Shown here one piece after another: positions 47,651 to 60,250 of a stretch of DNA of 64,000 nucleotides. A program made the position numbers and the translations under genes. The notes under the pieces are model-generated. The model was not told where the DNA came from, did not search any database, and was given only the letters and a program-made list of their open reading frames with translations. Source of the stretch: Sindora glabra (taxonomy: Eukaryota > Streptophyta > Magnoliopsida > Fabales > Fabaceae); NCBI GenBank assembly GCA_020226215.1, contig CM035232.1, forward strand, positions 20,496,316-20,560,315, written 5' to 3'. Within the stretch, counting starts at the first letter, position 1; each line of letters begins with the position of its first letter.

Positions 47651-50600
47651 TAAAGATAATTAAGGATTTATACGTCACTAGTTTTCAATTTTGAAATAAA
47701 ACAAGAATAACAAATTAAATAATAAACAATTTTACAATAAAATTAAACATATAAGTAATGATGTAAATAAAATTATACATTACTTTTATTGCAACGATAA
47801 TTTGTCACTTAGTTAAACAAGTTATCATTGGAAAAATCATATTTTTACTAGGTAGACCTAATTGCATCAGATTAATTCTCTCAAAATATGACTAGTATGT
47901 CCTAAAATTAACTATTGTTATCTTTTTGGGCCTAGAATTAATTAACAAAGCTTTTTGGAAAGGTAAATAATTAATTCTTAATTGAATGTAATAATTATTA
48001 TTTTAATATATTACTTATACTAAAATAGTCACTTTAGGACATATGTATTTTAATATGTCTATTTTATCCAAAAGAAAACTAATCCATAATATATCAACAT
48101 ATACTTACCCTTTGGAAGTTCAATATTATAATAGACTAACAATAGGACTTATAAGTCTATTATTTTGAATGTACCATCTCCTACTCAATATTTTAAATTT
48201 TTAATTTTTCATCATATGCAATATTTTCTAAAAAATAATATTTAAATATTACAACATATATCATAATGCATAAAATTATGTTGTATTTAAGAATAACATA
48301 TGGCAATATAATTAATCATATAAATAAATAGTTCCAATTCATGGTTTCCTAAAAAAATCAATAATAAATTTTCTTTATCTTTTCACCAAATTACTCTCTT
48401 TTATCTGCTTCAAAATTAGATTATGGTCCTCTTTGGGTTTTTTTGGATTTAATCCAATCCAATAAAAAAAATTTTGTGTGAGCATAAAAAGATTAATATA
48501 TGTTTATCCTTGCCATCATTTTGTGCTTTCCAGTTTCCACTTCTTATAATTGCCAAAATTAAGAATTACATAAATAATTTCTATGTCAAAATTAGCTTAT
48601 AAAAATATCGAAAAAAATAAAATGCAAAAATAAACTAAAAGGGAAACATGGCAATATGAGTTGTCCCTTTTATTACAAGCCCAAATGAAAAATATAAACA
48701 AATATTTATCATAAATTGGAATGCATCATTATTTAAAAATTATCAACCACCATAGTATTAAATTTTTACCATAGAGATAGATTATAATAAAACATTAAAA
48801 GGTATAATCCTAGCACTACTCATCTAATACATATATAATGCATAAAATCAAAGAAAGTATACAAGCAACTGAATCTTCATATATACAAATTATAAGCTTG
48901 CTCTAATAATAATTGTTGTTTTCCATTTAGAAAAAAAATAGTTTTGAAAACTAATTTGATTAAAGAATGGGTTTTAAAATTTCATTTTTTAAAATCTCTA
49001 ACTAGCTTTTCTAAAATATAGAGTAACGTAAATAAATTGGATTGGACATTTATAATCATATATATAAATATTAAAATTACTCAATTTTATTGAAAAAGAT
49101 ACCACCATAAGATCTTTAGACTATCGTCCATAGGATTCTCTGGATTATATCATAAGGATGAATACACAGGGTATAAACTTTTGAATATTATATAGGAAAA
49201 GCAAAAAATTGTTAGAACTGATAAATTTAAGCTCAAATATTAAGAATAATTTAAAAAAATAAATTATTTGCTTAACTTTTTGAATCTATCTCTTAAATTT
49301 GATTGAGTTTTAATAGGTCTAAAACTCTTTTCGAAAAATCAGAACTTTAAAATTTTAATAAGTTTAGAATTTTTTTTATATTTTTATAAAAATTGAAACT
49401 CTAGAGTTTTGATATATTTGAAATTTGAAACTCTTTCCAAGTTCCCCTTTTGAAAATTGGAACCTTAAGATTTTATTTATAAAGGAGGATTAGGATAAAA
49501 AATTATGTCTATTGACATCCCGAAACATTCTCATTCATGATATTACATTACATTAAGGCTTATAATATCTGATTAAGAATTATAACATTTCATTAAGACA
49601 CATAATACATAGTAAAAGTTTTCAATTTTCACATTTCAAATATTCCTAATCAAATATTTCCTATTCAAAAGTATATCTTCAATTAATATTTGAAATATAT
49701 TTGATCTATTTAAAACTTATTTATTGGATACTTTTAATTTAAAATATATCTCTAATAAATATTTAAAAATCAAATATTATTTCAATTAGATTCTTGATAT
49801 GATTTTGTTTAATAAAATAAATAATTCAAATCATATATTTGATTTTTAAATAATTACCCAAGAAAATATTTTAGAAATTGATATTTCTAAAAATTGATTC
49901 CTACTATCTAGTTGTATTAGGTCACATGTATGGACCCAATAACTAGGTTATGCATGTATTTTCATATATTAATCTGATAGTTTTTTTCAATTAATCTAAT
50001 CTAATAGCAGTATATGCATAACTTTGAGTTAGTTTGGAGATTTTATGGTTACAAATATAATTGACTTCCAAATAATTAAATTTTAATTATTTGATTTCAG
50101 TTATCCTTCCAGTATAAAATGAAACCTATACTCTAATTATATACACGTTTATTTAGATAAAATTTCAAACAAATTGGTAGTTTCTTTAAATTATATTCCT
50201 ATGCAGCATTAATTTTTTTTATACTCCTTTATATAATATTCAATTAAATTGATAAAATTAATTTAATTTATTTTAATACTTATTAATTTTTCTAATAATC
50301 ATTAATCAATTTTATTCTAATTTAATTACAATTGATGTGCTTAGTTTTGAGACTTATGATCAAGTATCAAAATCTACTAACACTATCGTATAATCAGATT
50401 TTATGTTATCATATCATAATTATATTATATTCTTATTAAATATATTAACATTAAATTGCAAAGTATATGGATTGTTAGTTGACTTTTATGTGTTTGCAAG
50501 TCAAATATGATTATATTTATAAGAATATAATTACATATAGTTTAAGATTTAGAATAAAGCAAATTAATGGCTATGAAATTTTATTTATGTTGACAATAAT

Positions 50601-50930
50601 CATACAAATTTTATTTGATGTATCGAATATACCAATAAATTTTATATAATCAAGATAAATCATATATTTTAAAATTCATAACAATATTAATAAAGCATCC
50701 AACTTTATTAATACCTTCCAATTTGATTAACCGTAAATAATTTGTATTCGTATTTTCTATGAATTCATACTATAATTATATTAGTATATTATATATAATT
50801 AATTAAATTTTTATTTAATTTTTATACAAAATAAATATTTAAAAAATATATAATTATTTCTGTTAAAAAATGAAACATCTCACTATAATCAAGCTTATTT
50901 CCTGCCCAAGCACCACACGTAGATTAATGA
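47651..50930. other. AT-rich intergenic DNA
   Basis: No gene. Parts near 47820-48180 and 49080-50200 have the texture of old retroelement LTRs but show no pairable repeat. No RNA gene was seen. Confidence 0.45.
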
Positions 50931-51242
50931 GTCGTTTGGTTTATGTAAGAAATAAGTTTCTGCGGGAAGTTAAATTTCATAAGAAGTTTCCTTACTTCCT
51001 ATATTCCTTTGTAAATTTTTCGTAAAGTTTTTAATATTGTTTGGTTAACATGAATGAAGTTATATTTTTCAAGAAATAGATGTTATCAAGTAGGTAAATG
51101 ATTTATCACATTCTATAAAAAATATAATTTTTTGGAAAGCAATTTTTCATATTTTATGAACAACCAAACAACTCACAATTTTTTATTTCTTGAAAATTAT
51201 AACTTCTCATATTTTTGTTGCGAACCAAACCACCCTAAGAAT
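50931..51242. mobile_element. hAT/Mutator-like MITE
   Basis: The left end gagtcgtttggtttatgtaa and the right end (read from the other strand) cttagggtggtttggttcgc are imperfect inverted repeats of the GTTTGGTT type typical of small non-autonomous plant DNA transposons. The interior of about 310 bases also shows inverted symmetry around aagaaat...atttctt words. Non-coding. Target duplication not resolved. Confidence 0.55.
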
Positions 51243-52075
51243 TTGCTTAAATCTCATACACGCTCTACTGTTGAGGTTACCGGCTGTTTTTTTATCGCCG
51301 GAGATCAGATCCGAAGCTACTTTCATGATGTCGGTGAGTTCTCATCATGTTTTTCGATTGCATTTATGAATTCTGCGGATCAGTTTTGTATGATTGAAGT
51401 TCTTGAAGATCTTATCGAATTTGGACAAGACATTGAGAAGATATGGCTTCTCCGCCATCATCGGACATCAATTATTATTTTTAACGCTTTCCAATATTAA
51501 CTTATAAATAAAAAAAATCAGATTTTTGTACATATATATAGATTTTACGAAACTGAAAAGTAAAGAATAAAATTGAGAATCAATTTCCATTTATGGATCT
51601 AGAGTAAAAGATACTTATTATAGTAACACTATTTAAGAATTTGTGGGAGATATTTATGTGGGTAAAAACATTTTCATCCGACGCAATTTCTGTTGTTTAA
51701 TGTTTGCCTTGGCGATAGAAATTAATCTTCGCAGGCAGCTAAGCTTTGTTTGGCAATGAAGGTAGAAAATTTTCTGTTGTTGTTTCGATGAAGAAAAGGA
51801 AAATAATTTTGAAATTATAAGATATTACTTATTCAAACATATTTCCTATATTCTCACATTCTATTTGTTTCAATATTCTTAAATTGTTGTCTACTTATTT
51901 ATATAATTTATATTATATTAATGTACTGTAAAAACAAATATTTTGAGTATATATACCTACGGAATATTTTAGTCTTATTCCCAACTCTGATTTGGTCCAG
52001 TCGGTTGCTTAAGTCAGTGAGAATGTAGACAAAGTAACAGTACAGAATTGTGCTTCGATCGTGAAAACATACCCA
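51243..52075. other. Promoter-side DNA of the next gene model
   Basis: Contains a more balanced segment at 51250-51480 with open frames on both strands, none showing a recognised motif. The remainder is AT-rich. Confidence 0.45.
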
Positions 52076-52081
52076 TATAAA
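52076..52081 (+). promoter_or_regulatory. TATA box of the unknown gene at 52.2 kb
   Basis: TATAAA in the context cccaTATAAAcc, followed by a CT-rich leader (cttcttcttctgttcttctc) and then the ATG 165 bases downstream. A typical plant class II core promoter layout. Confidence 0.45.
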
Positions 52082-52245
52082 CCTTCTTCTTCTGTTCTTC
52101 TCATTAATGAAAAGGTTGACATAACCTTTTCTTCCCTCTCATTTATCCTGTTCTCTCCCTGTCAAATATAGGATCATGTTTTCTTGTACCTCTATACATA
52201 TAATTATAAATGCTACTTTTCAGATAATCACCGACGAGATCAATA

Positions 52246-54309
52246 ATGTTCCATGGGAAGCAATTGTGTCGGACTTTCAGAGAGTGGTTCTATAGTCGTT
52301 CTGGCGATAATGAACAAGTTGATATGCAGAGGTCTGTTTTTGTAACAGGCTTCTTCTGTTAATTGCTTTTAGACTGCTTTCTGTTCCCCTTCTTTTTTTT
52401 TTTTTTGGGCTAAACAAATCATCACCTTATTGATGCAGTCAAAATGACCAGTCTCAAATTGCCTGTTTCACCTACAAGGGTTCAGCCGGAGCCAAGACTG
52501 CAGCGGTAATGCATTTATCATCACTATATTATACGCCCGGTGCCTGCCTAAATGGTTCTGCTCCCCAAACAACTGATTAGTTAATCCATTTATTTTTTGA
52601 GAGATGAAGCATTGGTACTGGAGGATTTCTATGTAGTTGATGTATTCAGATATTGGCTTCTGGTGCTGGTCACATTTTATCTGTAACAATACAAAGAATA
52701 GTATCATTGGTCCATTATATATAATTTTTTCAACTCGACATGGTTAAAACTTAAAGGCTTCCATAGAGAGGTTTCTTTGAGCAACCTTGAATGGGTGGAC
52801 TGACACTATATTTTTCAACATGAAGGGTCTCTCATCCTTTTTCCTTTTTCTTTTTTTGGTAAATAGATGGGGCTGAAGCCCAAAGGAAAGAAATTACATA
52901 TAAATATTGTGTGGGGTAGAGATCCCTAAAAGATCATGTAGTATAAGATTGCAAAGTTCCTTTGGAGGGTTGGTCAATCTCTTTAATCCTGGTTTATTTG
53001 ATAAGTTGTAATTTGCTGGCTAGTCTGTATATTTATTACCTTTTCTAAAATTGTGTTGGATAGAAATCCTCCGATCTCTATTTAATAATGATCGACATCA
53101 CATAATGAGGTCCCTATTCTTGGATCTGACTATTGTTTCTTGCTGTAACAAATCGACTAATAGTTTGGAATCTGTTTCTAGGATAAGGTTCTTCATTCTC
53201 ATCTCCCATGCTATTTGTAGTCCATGAAAAGCTCCCCATAATTCTGCTCGAAGGGTCTCTCATCTTATTGTATGGGTTCTTTGTTGGTCCACGTGAGGTC
53301 TGGTGCTGGAAAATTCCTCTGAAGTATAGATACAAAAGACATTTTGCTGTTGTACTATGACCTTAGTTATGATCATTTTTAACTAATCTGATGTAATAGA
53401 TGGAGTTTGAAGCCTGTGGGTAAACATTTTTCTCTGAATGGAATGAATACCCACTAGAATTATGATACGTACCCATACTTGAAATTACATGAAACTTACG
53501 TTATCAAATTATTTCTCCTAATTATATTGGTTGCTTTAACTGTTCACACCCTCTTCTACTTCCCTTCAGTGTTATATGGAGTCAAAACCATGCATAAACC
53601 ATCTTATGTCAGTTAGTAAATATACTTGGTTAGTCGGTTACAATAACCCTAGATCCTGAGTACCAATGCAAGCTTCCACCTGCTGCCAGGGCATCAACTG
53701 TGAGTCTTGCATAAACCTGTACTATTTTACTTACTTAGCATTTTCTATATATTTTTACAGGGAATGAAAATTACAACTCTTCGTCGAATTGCCACGAAGA
53801 TTGACAAATATTTTGAAGGGCTGAAGGAGATAGTAGCATATTTTGGAGTAGTTACAGATATTGCAGCAGTGATAAGGGTATGCATTTGTTGTTTTGTGTT
53901 TGTGGTTGGATCCCCCCGTGGAGGTCATAAAGATTAAGTGCTGGAGGTTGGAGCGCCGGATGACCGGATGATGGAGTGTCGGAAGAAGCTGGACGGAGGC
54001 TTGCCGTTCAGAGGACGAGAACCGTCATTTACAAGGCAGGGATGGCCTGATTTTGAGAATGGTTTGCCAGGAGGACCGACAATTGGAGTGCCTGTGGATG
54101 GAGCGCTGGAGGTTGCATTACTGGAGCATGGACTGCCTGATGATGGGGCGCCGAATGATAGATTGCCTGATGCAGTGCCGGAAGATGGAGGACCAGCACT
54201 TCTTCTCATTGATATACCAAAGTGGCTGGCACTTGTTTTCATTGCTATACTTCTGGGCCCCGTATGGGCTCCAATATCCTTGCGCCTTTTCGATGTCTTC
54301 CAAGGTTAA
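52246..54309 (+). CDS. Hypothetical small multi-exon gene with C-terminal membrane segment
   Basis: Unrecognised. Model: exons 52246-52331, 52439-52505, 53761-53877 and, less certainly, 53947-54309; 210 residues. The first three junctions are clean GT-AG and phases match (AG|T, GCG|GGA). The third exon reads GMKITTLRRIATKIDKYFEG and continues KEIVAYFGVVTDIAAVIR, an amphipathic helical segment. The fourth exon, whose acceptor is weak, is open for about 120 codons. It repeats loose (G/D)-x-P-x-D-G units (GAPDD, GLPDDGAPND, AVPEDGG) and ends in one hydrophobic helix, WLALVFIAILLGPVWAPI, just before the stop. A TATA box and CT-rich leader precede it. It could be a lineage-specific membrane protein or a gene ending differently after exon 3. 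Confidence 0.45.
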
Positions 54310-54519
54310 CATATTCCCGTATCATTTTACTCGGGGAGGAAACTCTGTGGTACTGATATGGGAAATTGTTTAATGTCATGCAATTGCTGATGTGGCAAAA
54401 CCTTAAGAAATAGGTGCAATAAATTTGAATAATAGCCGTTGATGATTTTCACCTTGCCTTCCGGTTGCAAGCAGAAAAGCCCAAGAATGACAATCGCAAG
54501 ATAGTCCTAATGTACTAAT

Positions 54520-54525
54520 CACGTG
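54520..54525. promoter_or_regulatory. G-box upstream of the small gene at 54.5 kb
   Basis: CACGTG palindrome 37 bases before the ATG at 54562, in a short region of balanced composition. It could be a light- or ABA-responsive element or lie within the leader. Confidence 0.35.
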
Positions 54526-54561
54526 AGTGGCATATTTCTCTTCTCGACGATAAACGCTTTA

Positions 54562-56045
54562 ATGGCGGCCGCACAGCTTAGAGTCCCTACTAGAAAATTG
54601 GTTTCATCCAAGGGTTCCGACCTACGGTTTTCTTTTGTCGGACATGCCGAATTAGGAGGCCTCCCTCGAATGGCGGCCACTCGACCTACAATCGTTAAAT
54701 TTTCTTCTACACCCTTCACACTCAAGTAGTTAGCTCTCATCTTCTGTTAATTTGGTTTTCTTCAAAATCTCACTGTTAGTATTACTTTGATTGTTTGATT
54801 GTTTCAATCTGTGCATTAAGTTCCTTTTTTGCTATAGGAAATATGAGAGACTTGATGTGCATTGTTGAAATGTTTTAAAACTTGTCCAGCTCGGTCGGAA
54901 ATTGCTTCATTCTGATCTTGAAAATTGAATGTAAGAGATGTTTGGCCATCATAACAAAATAATTATCACACTCCACGTTGTATAAAAATTGCAAAGGCTT
55001 AAACTTTCTAATATAAAGTTGCTTAATGTTCTGATTATTTCCTTTGGTTTTCAGTAATATGCAGTTAATGGTTACAAAACTTATATTTGGCAAGAGGATT
55101 AGACAGAATGAATCCAATAATATTTGAATTGTGTGTTTAATTTATATCATTCACACAAGTCTTGGCACTTTTATCTGATTTCATTTGAATGAATTTTAGT
55201 TTATGATATTTTGTTGCTTTCTTAGTCTATTTACTTGTATTTTCATTACCAATCAGCATAGAGCTATTTTTGAAAAAATTTATAGGAAAATAACTAGTTG
55301 CTTCTGATTCATTGTCATCTTTCTTTATTTAATCGCAATTCCATAACATTGCAAACAAATAGTGATTTTGATGCCTAACCAATAGTCATGCTCTTGGGTC
55401 AATACTAAAAAGACAATATTTAACGAACACTCGCTTAAAAGTAATTATCAAGCAAGTGCCCTTCCATGCTATTTGTTTGTGTATAATGTGTGAGAAAACC
55501 CACCTTTGTTTTGTAAATATCACTGATTCTTTGTTTTCACCCGAACTTTTGATAGGAGCTCATATTGGACCTGAACTTACAACTGATAGGCTTGTTGTTG
55601 TAATGGTATATGGATGGCTAGTTTTTCTCCCATGACTACTATCTATTGATTCATATTTATATATCTTTTGAATGAGTGTGTATATTGGGTAAGTCACTTA
55701 ACATATGAACTCCACTGTTATTTTTGAAGTTTTTTATGCACACTAACAATTTTTCATGACAATTATTAGTTGAGCTTTCAATTATCTGGACCTTGTGTCG
55801 TTTGGTTATCTCTTTGTTGACTTCCCTTGGTAGAAATATAATCTGTGTTTTTTTGTTATGTACATGTTCCTAAGAATTCTTACGTAATTTAACTGATTCT
55901 TTTGCGGCTATTTTGACACAGTTTTTTTAATTAACAATCCAGTGAAAGTGTTGCTAGGGGTCGCATTAGTGAGGAACTCTCTGAAAAAGAACAAGAGAAC
56001 CTTCTTTCGAATATGAAAGATTTACCAAAGAAAGCTTGTGAGTGA
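54562..56045 (+). CDS. Hypothetical two-exon gene, 83 residues, plastid-targeting-like N-terminus
   Basis: Unrecognised small protein. Exon 1, 54562-54725, starts MAAAQLRVPTRKLVSSKGSD and is rich in Ala, Ser, Arg and Thr with few acids, as plastid or mitochondrial transit peptides are. Exon 2, 55958-56045, reads GRISEELSEKEQENLLSN and ends KDLPKKACE-stop, a charged helical tail. The donor is CTCAA-GTAGTT (weak) and the acceptor TTGCTAG; phase 2 joins correctly. Without splicing the frame ends after 55 residues. The exon 2 segment has the composition and conservation-like look of real coding sequence. Its position straight after the previous model on the same strand does not imply co-function in a plant. 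Confidence 0.45.
54730..55957 (+). other. Putative intron of the small two-exon gene
   Basis: AT/T-rich sequence in the style of a plant intron. A possible additional exon near 55556-55620 (preceded by CTTTTGATAG and reading GAHIGPELTTDRL) was noted but has no good donor. Confidence 0.35.
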
Positions 56046-57659
56046 AGAGTGAGATTTTCTCAATTTCTCTCAACCCTTCCACCAAAATAAGTCTAATTAT
56101 GCTTCTACCATCTAAATACATATCCATTAGGAGAAAACCTACTTTGAGAATCTGAACTTTTGAATTTGAAATTTTGGAAAGATTTGAAAATTAAAGGGGC
56201 TTTCAGAATGAAGGGGCGAGTACGAAAAAAACATTACTTCAAAATTAATGAATTTATTTTTTATATTGGAATGATTTATTTAATCTTTAAAGACCTCTTT
56301 CTAAATGATGATCTCTGGCTCTTGTTGTTTAAAAAAAGAAAAAACTATTAATTTAATTCATTAAATTATATGATACTAATAAAATAATTTTTAAATTATA
56401 TTAAATAATTAATTTCATTCTTTTATATAAATTTATACAAATAATTTTATTTCTGAATATTTATATAAAGGATAAAATTATTTGTATAGATTGTTATTTA
56501 AAAATAAAATTAATTATTTAATATAATTTAAAAATTATTTTATTAATATTTTATAATTTTAAAGGGAAATTTTATGGTAATTAGACCAAAAATTTGAGTA
56601 CAGTAATAATAGCAAATCTCAACTGTTCAAATTTAAAAGATTGCATCTGAATGGTTCATTATTAAAACTTATTATCTAAATGAAGAGGGAGAATCATGAT
56701 GTTATTTATCTATTTTGCCCTCTTATCCTTAAAGAATGGCCTTGAAATTGCCGTTAAACAATCAGTTTTAATTTTAAAATTATTGTTTAGTGAAGAATGA
56801 TTTGAAACATTTAATTAGAAAGTGTTTATTAATATTGTGATTCAAAGAACGGAATTGATTTATTGAGAATGAATTTAAAAAAGGAAAAATATAAAATATC
56901 TTATTTAATTTTGTATAGTTAGATTTTATCCCATTTAATTCAAAAATTTTAAAACCACTCGGCTAAAATTTTGCAAAATATTTATTGTCTACTCAATTAA
57001 TTATTTTATTAAATTATATGGTTTTTCATGAAATTTTGAAATAAGAATCATGACATCATAAAATTTGATTTATTTTATTTTTTTACTTATAATTTTGCAC
57101 TACATTCATGAATATTTAATTAAAATTTTTATACATAATATAATTTATATTAATTGTATAACATAAATTATAAATTAAAAGTGATAAAAAAATACTATAC
57201 CATAGTGATTCTTGTTTAGAATCTTTACAAAAAAATTATAATTTGTTAAAATAATTAATTAAGTGGTTGATGGGTATTAATTTTAATTTTTATAAAGTTT
57301 AAGGGATAATTTTTAAATCTTTATATTTGAATTGGAAAAAATCTAATGATTCCAAAATTGAAGTAGATATTTTTCCATTAGAAAATATATTATAATAATG
57401 TTAGAATTTAGTTTATTATGTTTTTTTTACAGTCATACATTTAAATTTGTAAATAATAAATTTTTAACATTCTATAAATTTAGAGTGAGTTATAAAATTT
57501 TAATTAACGTATATTTAATTTCAAGTATAACACTTAACATTGATGTCAACAAAATATTGATAAAATATAAATAAATAAATATCTTAATTTTCAAATATTT
57601 TTATTTATAAATATTAAATTAATTAATTTAAGCAAAACTTTCTATATTAAAGTTTAAAC
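56046..57659. other. AT-rich intergenic DNA
   Basis: No gene or defined element. Composition approaches pure A and T over long stretches. Confidence 0.55.
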
Positions 57660-58690
57660 TTATTTAAAATTATTTTATAATAAAAATGAAATATATTATA
57701 TTATATGTATGTTATTTATTGATTTAAGCATATGAATCCTAAACAGTAGGAATCCACGTGAAAAGAAAAATATGCAATAGAATTAATAAACTAAGAGCAT
57801 ATAAATTATAAAGCATTAACAAAATTTTAATTAATATATGCTTAATTTAAAATAAAGTGCTTAAAAATTGATATTAAGTGACAATTGACAAAATTTAAAT
57901 GCATAAAATATTAATTTTGATTTTTAAATATGTTCATTAAAAAGTAGAATAATCAATCAATTAATTCATTAATTCAATTAATGCATCATATATTAAAGTT
58001 TTGATTTAAAATTAAGTTTATATTGAAAGTGAATTATACAATGTTATGTCTATATTATTTAGTAATATTAGCATATGAGTTGTAAAGTTTAAGTTTATTT
58101 GAAATATTCATAATAAAAATAAAATATATTATGTTAGATATATACTATTTAGTAATACTAATGTTTGAATTGTAAATAGTAAGAGTAAGAGTAAGAGTGA
58201 ACATGTAAAAAGGGAAAAATTAAAAATATACAATTCAAAAAATAAAAGAAAATAATAGTGCATCGATTATGAAAAGTGATAATATTTTAAAACAAAATAC
58301 ATATTTAAATAGTTTGATTAAATTAAATATTTAAATTATTTAAAATATATTTATAATGAAAATAAAATATATTATATTATATTATATTTATATTATTAGT
58401 AATATTAGTATCTAAGTTACAAATAATATTAATTGACATAAAAATAAATGCAATGATAAAAGTAAATAAAAAATACAGCTTGAAATTTTATTGAAAATTA
58501 ATAAAAGTTAAATTTTAAATATTTAATTAAATTAATATTTTAAATTATTAAATTATTTTTATCCTTAAAATAAAATATATCATTATATATATATTATTTT
58601 GATAATATTAGTATATGAATTATAAATAATATGATTGAATATAAAAAAATAGTTAGCAAAAAAAAAGAATATAAAAAAATATACAATGAA
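57660..58690. repeat. Irregular degenerate tandem array, AT-only
   Basis: A composite motif, aaaataaaatatattatatta followed by tatttagtaatattagtatatgaattgtaaa, recurs in recognisable but diverged form near 57685, 58040 (second half), 58115, 58355 and 58565. Spacing between the last three is about 210-240 bases. Looks like an old tandem repeat that has drifted. Confidence 0.55.
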
Positions 58691-59780
58691 GCAAGTAATA
58701 TAAAAAGAAGAGAAATAAGATATTAGATATGAGTATTAAGAGTTAAAAAGCATGATTAGAATGAAAAATTGGTGAAAGAGAAAAAAAATAATTCAAATGA
58801 TTAGCTAATATTATTAAATAATATAATATAATAATTAAATTAAAATATAATATATTTTATAACATTTAATTTGTAAAATAGAATTTCCTTCTCAATTCAA
58901 CTTTCTTTTACGGGTGAAATGAACTTTTTAACCAAAACTATAATTAATTACAAAAATATGTTATACACGCAAGTGTTCAGCGGCTCCTTTTTAAGTGTAC
59001 CATATAGCAGGGTACACAGGAAACACCCAATTTTAAAAACGAAATTATTAATTTTGTTAAAAAAAAGGGGCTTTCTTAAGTACTCATATTTACGGTACTC
59101 TTAAGTAGTCATGCATGAGAGCCACTCGCACGCCGACACATGGACAAATGACTGGATATTTTCTGTTAGCTGGAATAGCAACGGGGGATGCGTTCTATCT
59201 CTTGTCAAAATTGCCCCTATTGCTTGTTAACAGGAAAACGAATTCCTACTTGTTTGAACGGACATTCTTCGATCAACATTCTGTGAGACAAGGTGACTGA
59301 ATAAAGCATAGAGCCAAAGGAGAGAAGTATGTTCTGTCAATGCAAGATTGTCCGAAGCAGATACCATTATCCAGTGCAAAACGCCTTTTAAACGAAGTCA
59401 AAGACAGTGGCAGAGTTCGGCTTCATGCTATACATTTTGGGTGGATGACTTGTAAGGTGAATAAATTAACTTGTGTGTATCTGCTATCATAGGAAATATC
59501 GATCGACATCTTCAGTCTATTGTTTAGATTAAACTGGTCAAAGCCATAAGATTGGGATTCATGCATTCCTACATGGTCAAATTCTGGAATAGGAATATGC
59601 ACTTTGTTTTTCATTTCATCACAAATGGGATGACTATCAGTTGAAGTGGACGGTGAAAGTCAATACTATGGTTTCACTTGATTGAGAACTGATGAACAAA
59701 AGATGAAAACAATTAGTATCTAGCATTTATAGTGATTACATTGATATCATAAGGTTCATATGAATGTTTGTACAACAACC
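58691..59780. other. Intergenic DNA, no supported gene
   Basis: From about 58900 the composition becomes more balanced. The open frames at 58919-59104 and 59115-59300 (plus) and 59423-59614 (minus) carry no family motif I recognise and are probably chance or relic frames. Confidence 0.4.
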
Positions 59781-59784
59781 TACT

Positions 59785-60250
59785 TCCACTTTTTAGCACG
59801 TTCTTCCAGTTTAAAGGAAAATCCGGATCCACTGCACCTTCGTTGAGGGGTGGCACTTCTAATACAGCATGTAAACAAAAACAAAAAAAAAACATCATGA
59901 ACATTTCCATCAAAGTAGAAGAATTGAAGGCAACTCATCATAATTAATTGTCCATAGCTTCTTCCTGTTTATTTTTCTTCAATGCCATATAATCTGCATC
60001 ATCTTCAGTATATTTTAATGCAACCTTTGAATTTGCATTAGTTAGAGAAACCTCAGCCCCATTTGTCTAGTTTTTCTCCTGCTGCATATTTTTAATTGAT
60101 AGCGTTCTATGACTTGAAAATAATTCCATAGAATCAAGCTTCTCGAAGAATTCAATATTGTAACCCCCACTTTGAATAACTAAATCATCAAGATCAATCC
60201 TCTGTTTTGCTTTCTTCAAAATGTTCTATTTAATGGTGCTTTCACTTGTC
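59785..60250 (-). pseudogene. Relic with a TPX2/WVD2-like motif
   Basis: On the minus strand about 59789-59860 reads RRCSGSGFSFKLEERAKKWK, which matches the start of the TPX2 domain of plant WVD2-like microtubule-associated proteins (GF-x-F-x-L-x-ERA-x-KRK). A GTAGGT donor-like site follows, but no continuation of the domain is found downstream. Upstream minus-strand pieces, QSGGYNIEFFEKLDSMELFS near 60140-60190 and KVALKYTEDDADYMALKKNK near 59965-60030, look coding but are separated by an in-frame stop. Best read as a truncated, decayed gene fragment. Linking the pieces is inference. Confidence 0.35.

Noticed and set aside
51132..51500. 122-codon plus-strand frame
   Set aside because: Starts inside the hAT-like MITE and runs into flanking DNA, with no homology I recognise. 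A minus-strand alternative there is equally unsupported.
53934..54242. 102-codon minus-strand Ser/Pro/Gly-rich frame
   Set aside because: Mirror image of the PxDG-repeat part of the plus-strand model. The low-complexity repeat keeps both strands open; the plus strand has upstream exons and a TATA box, the minus strand does not.
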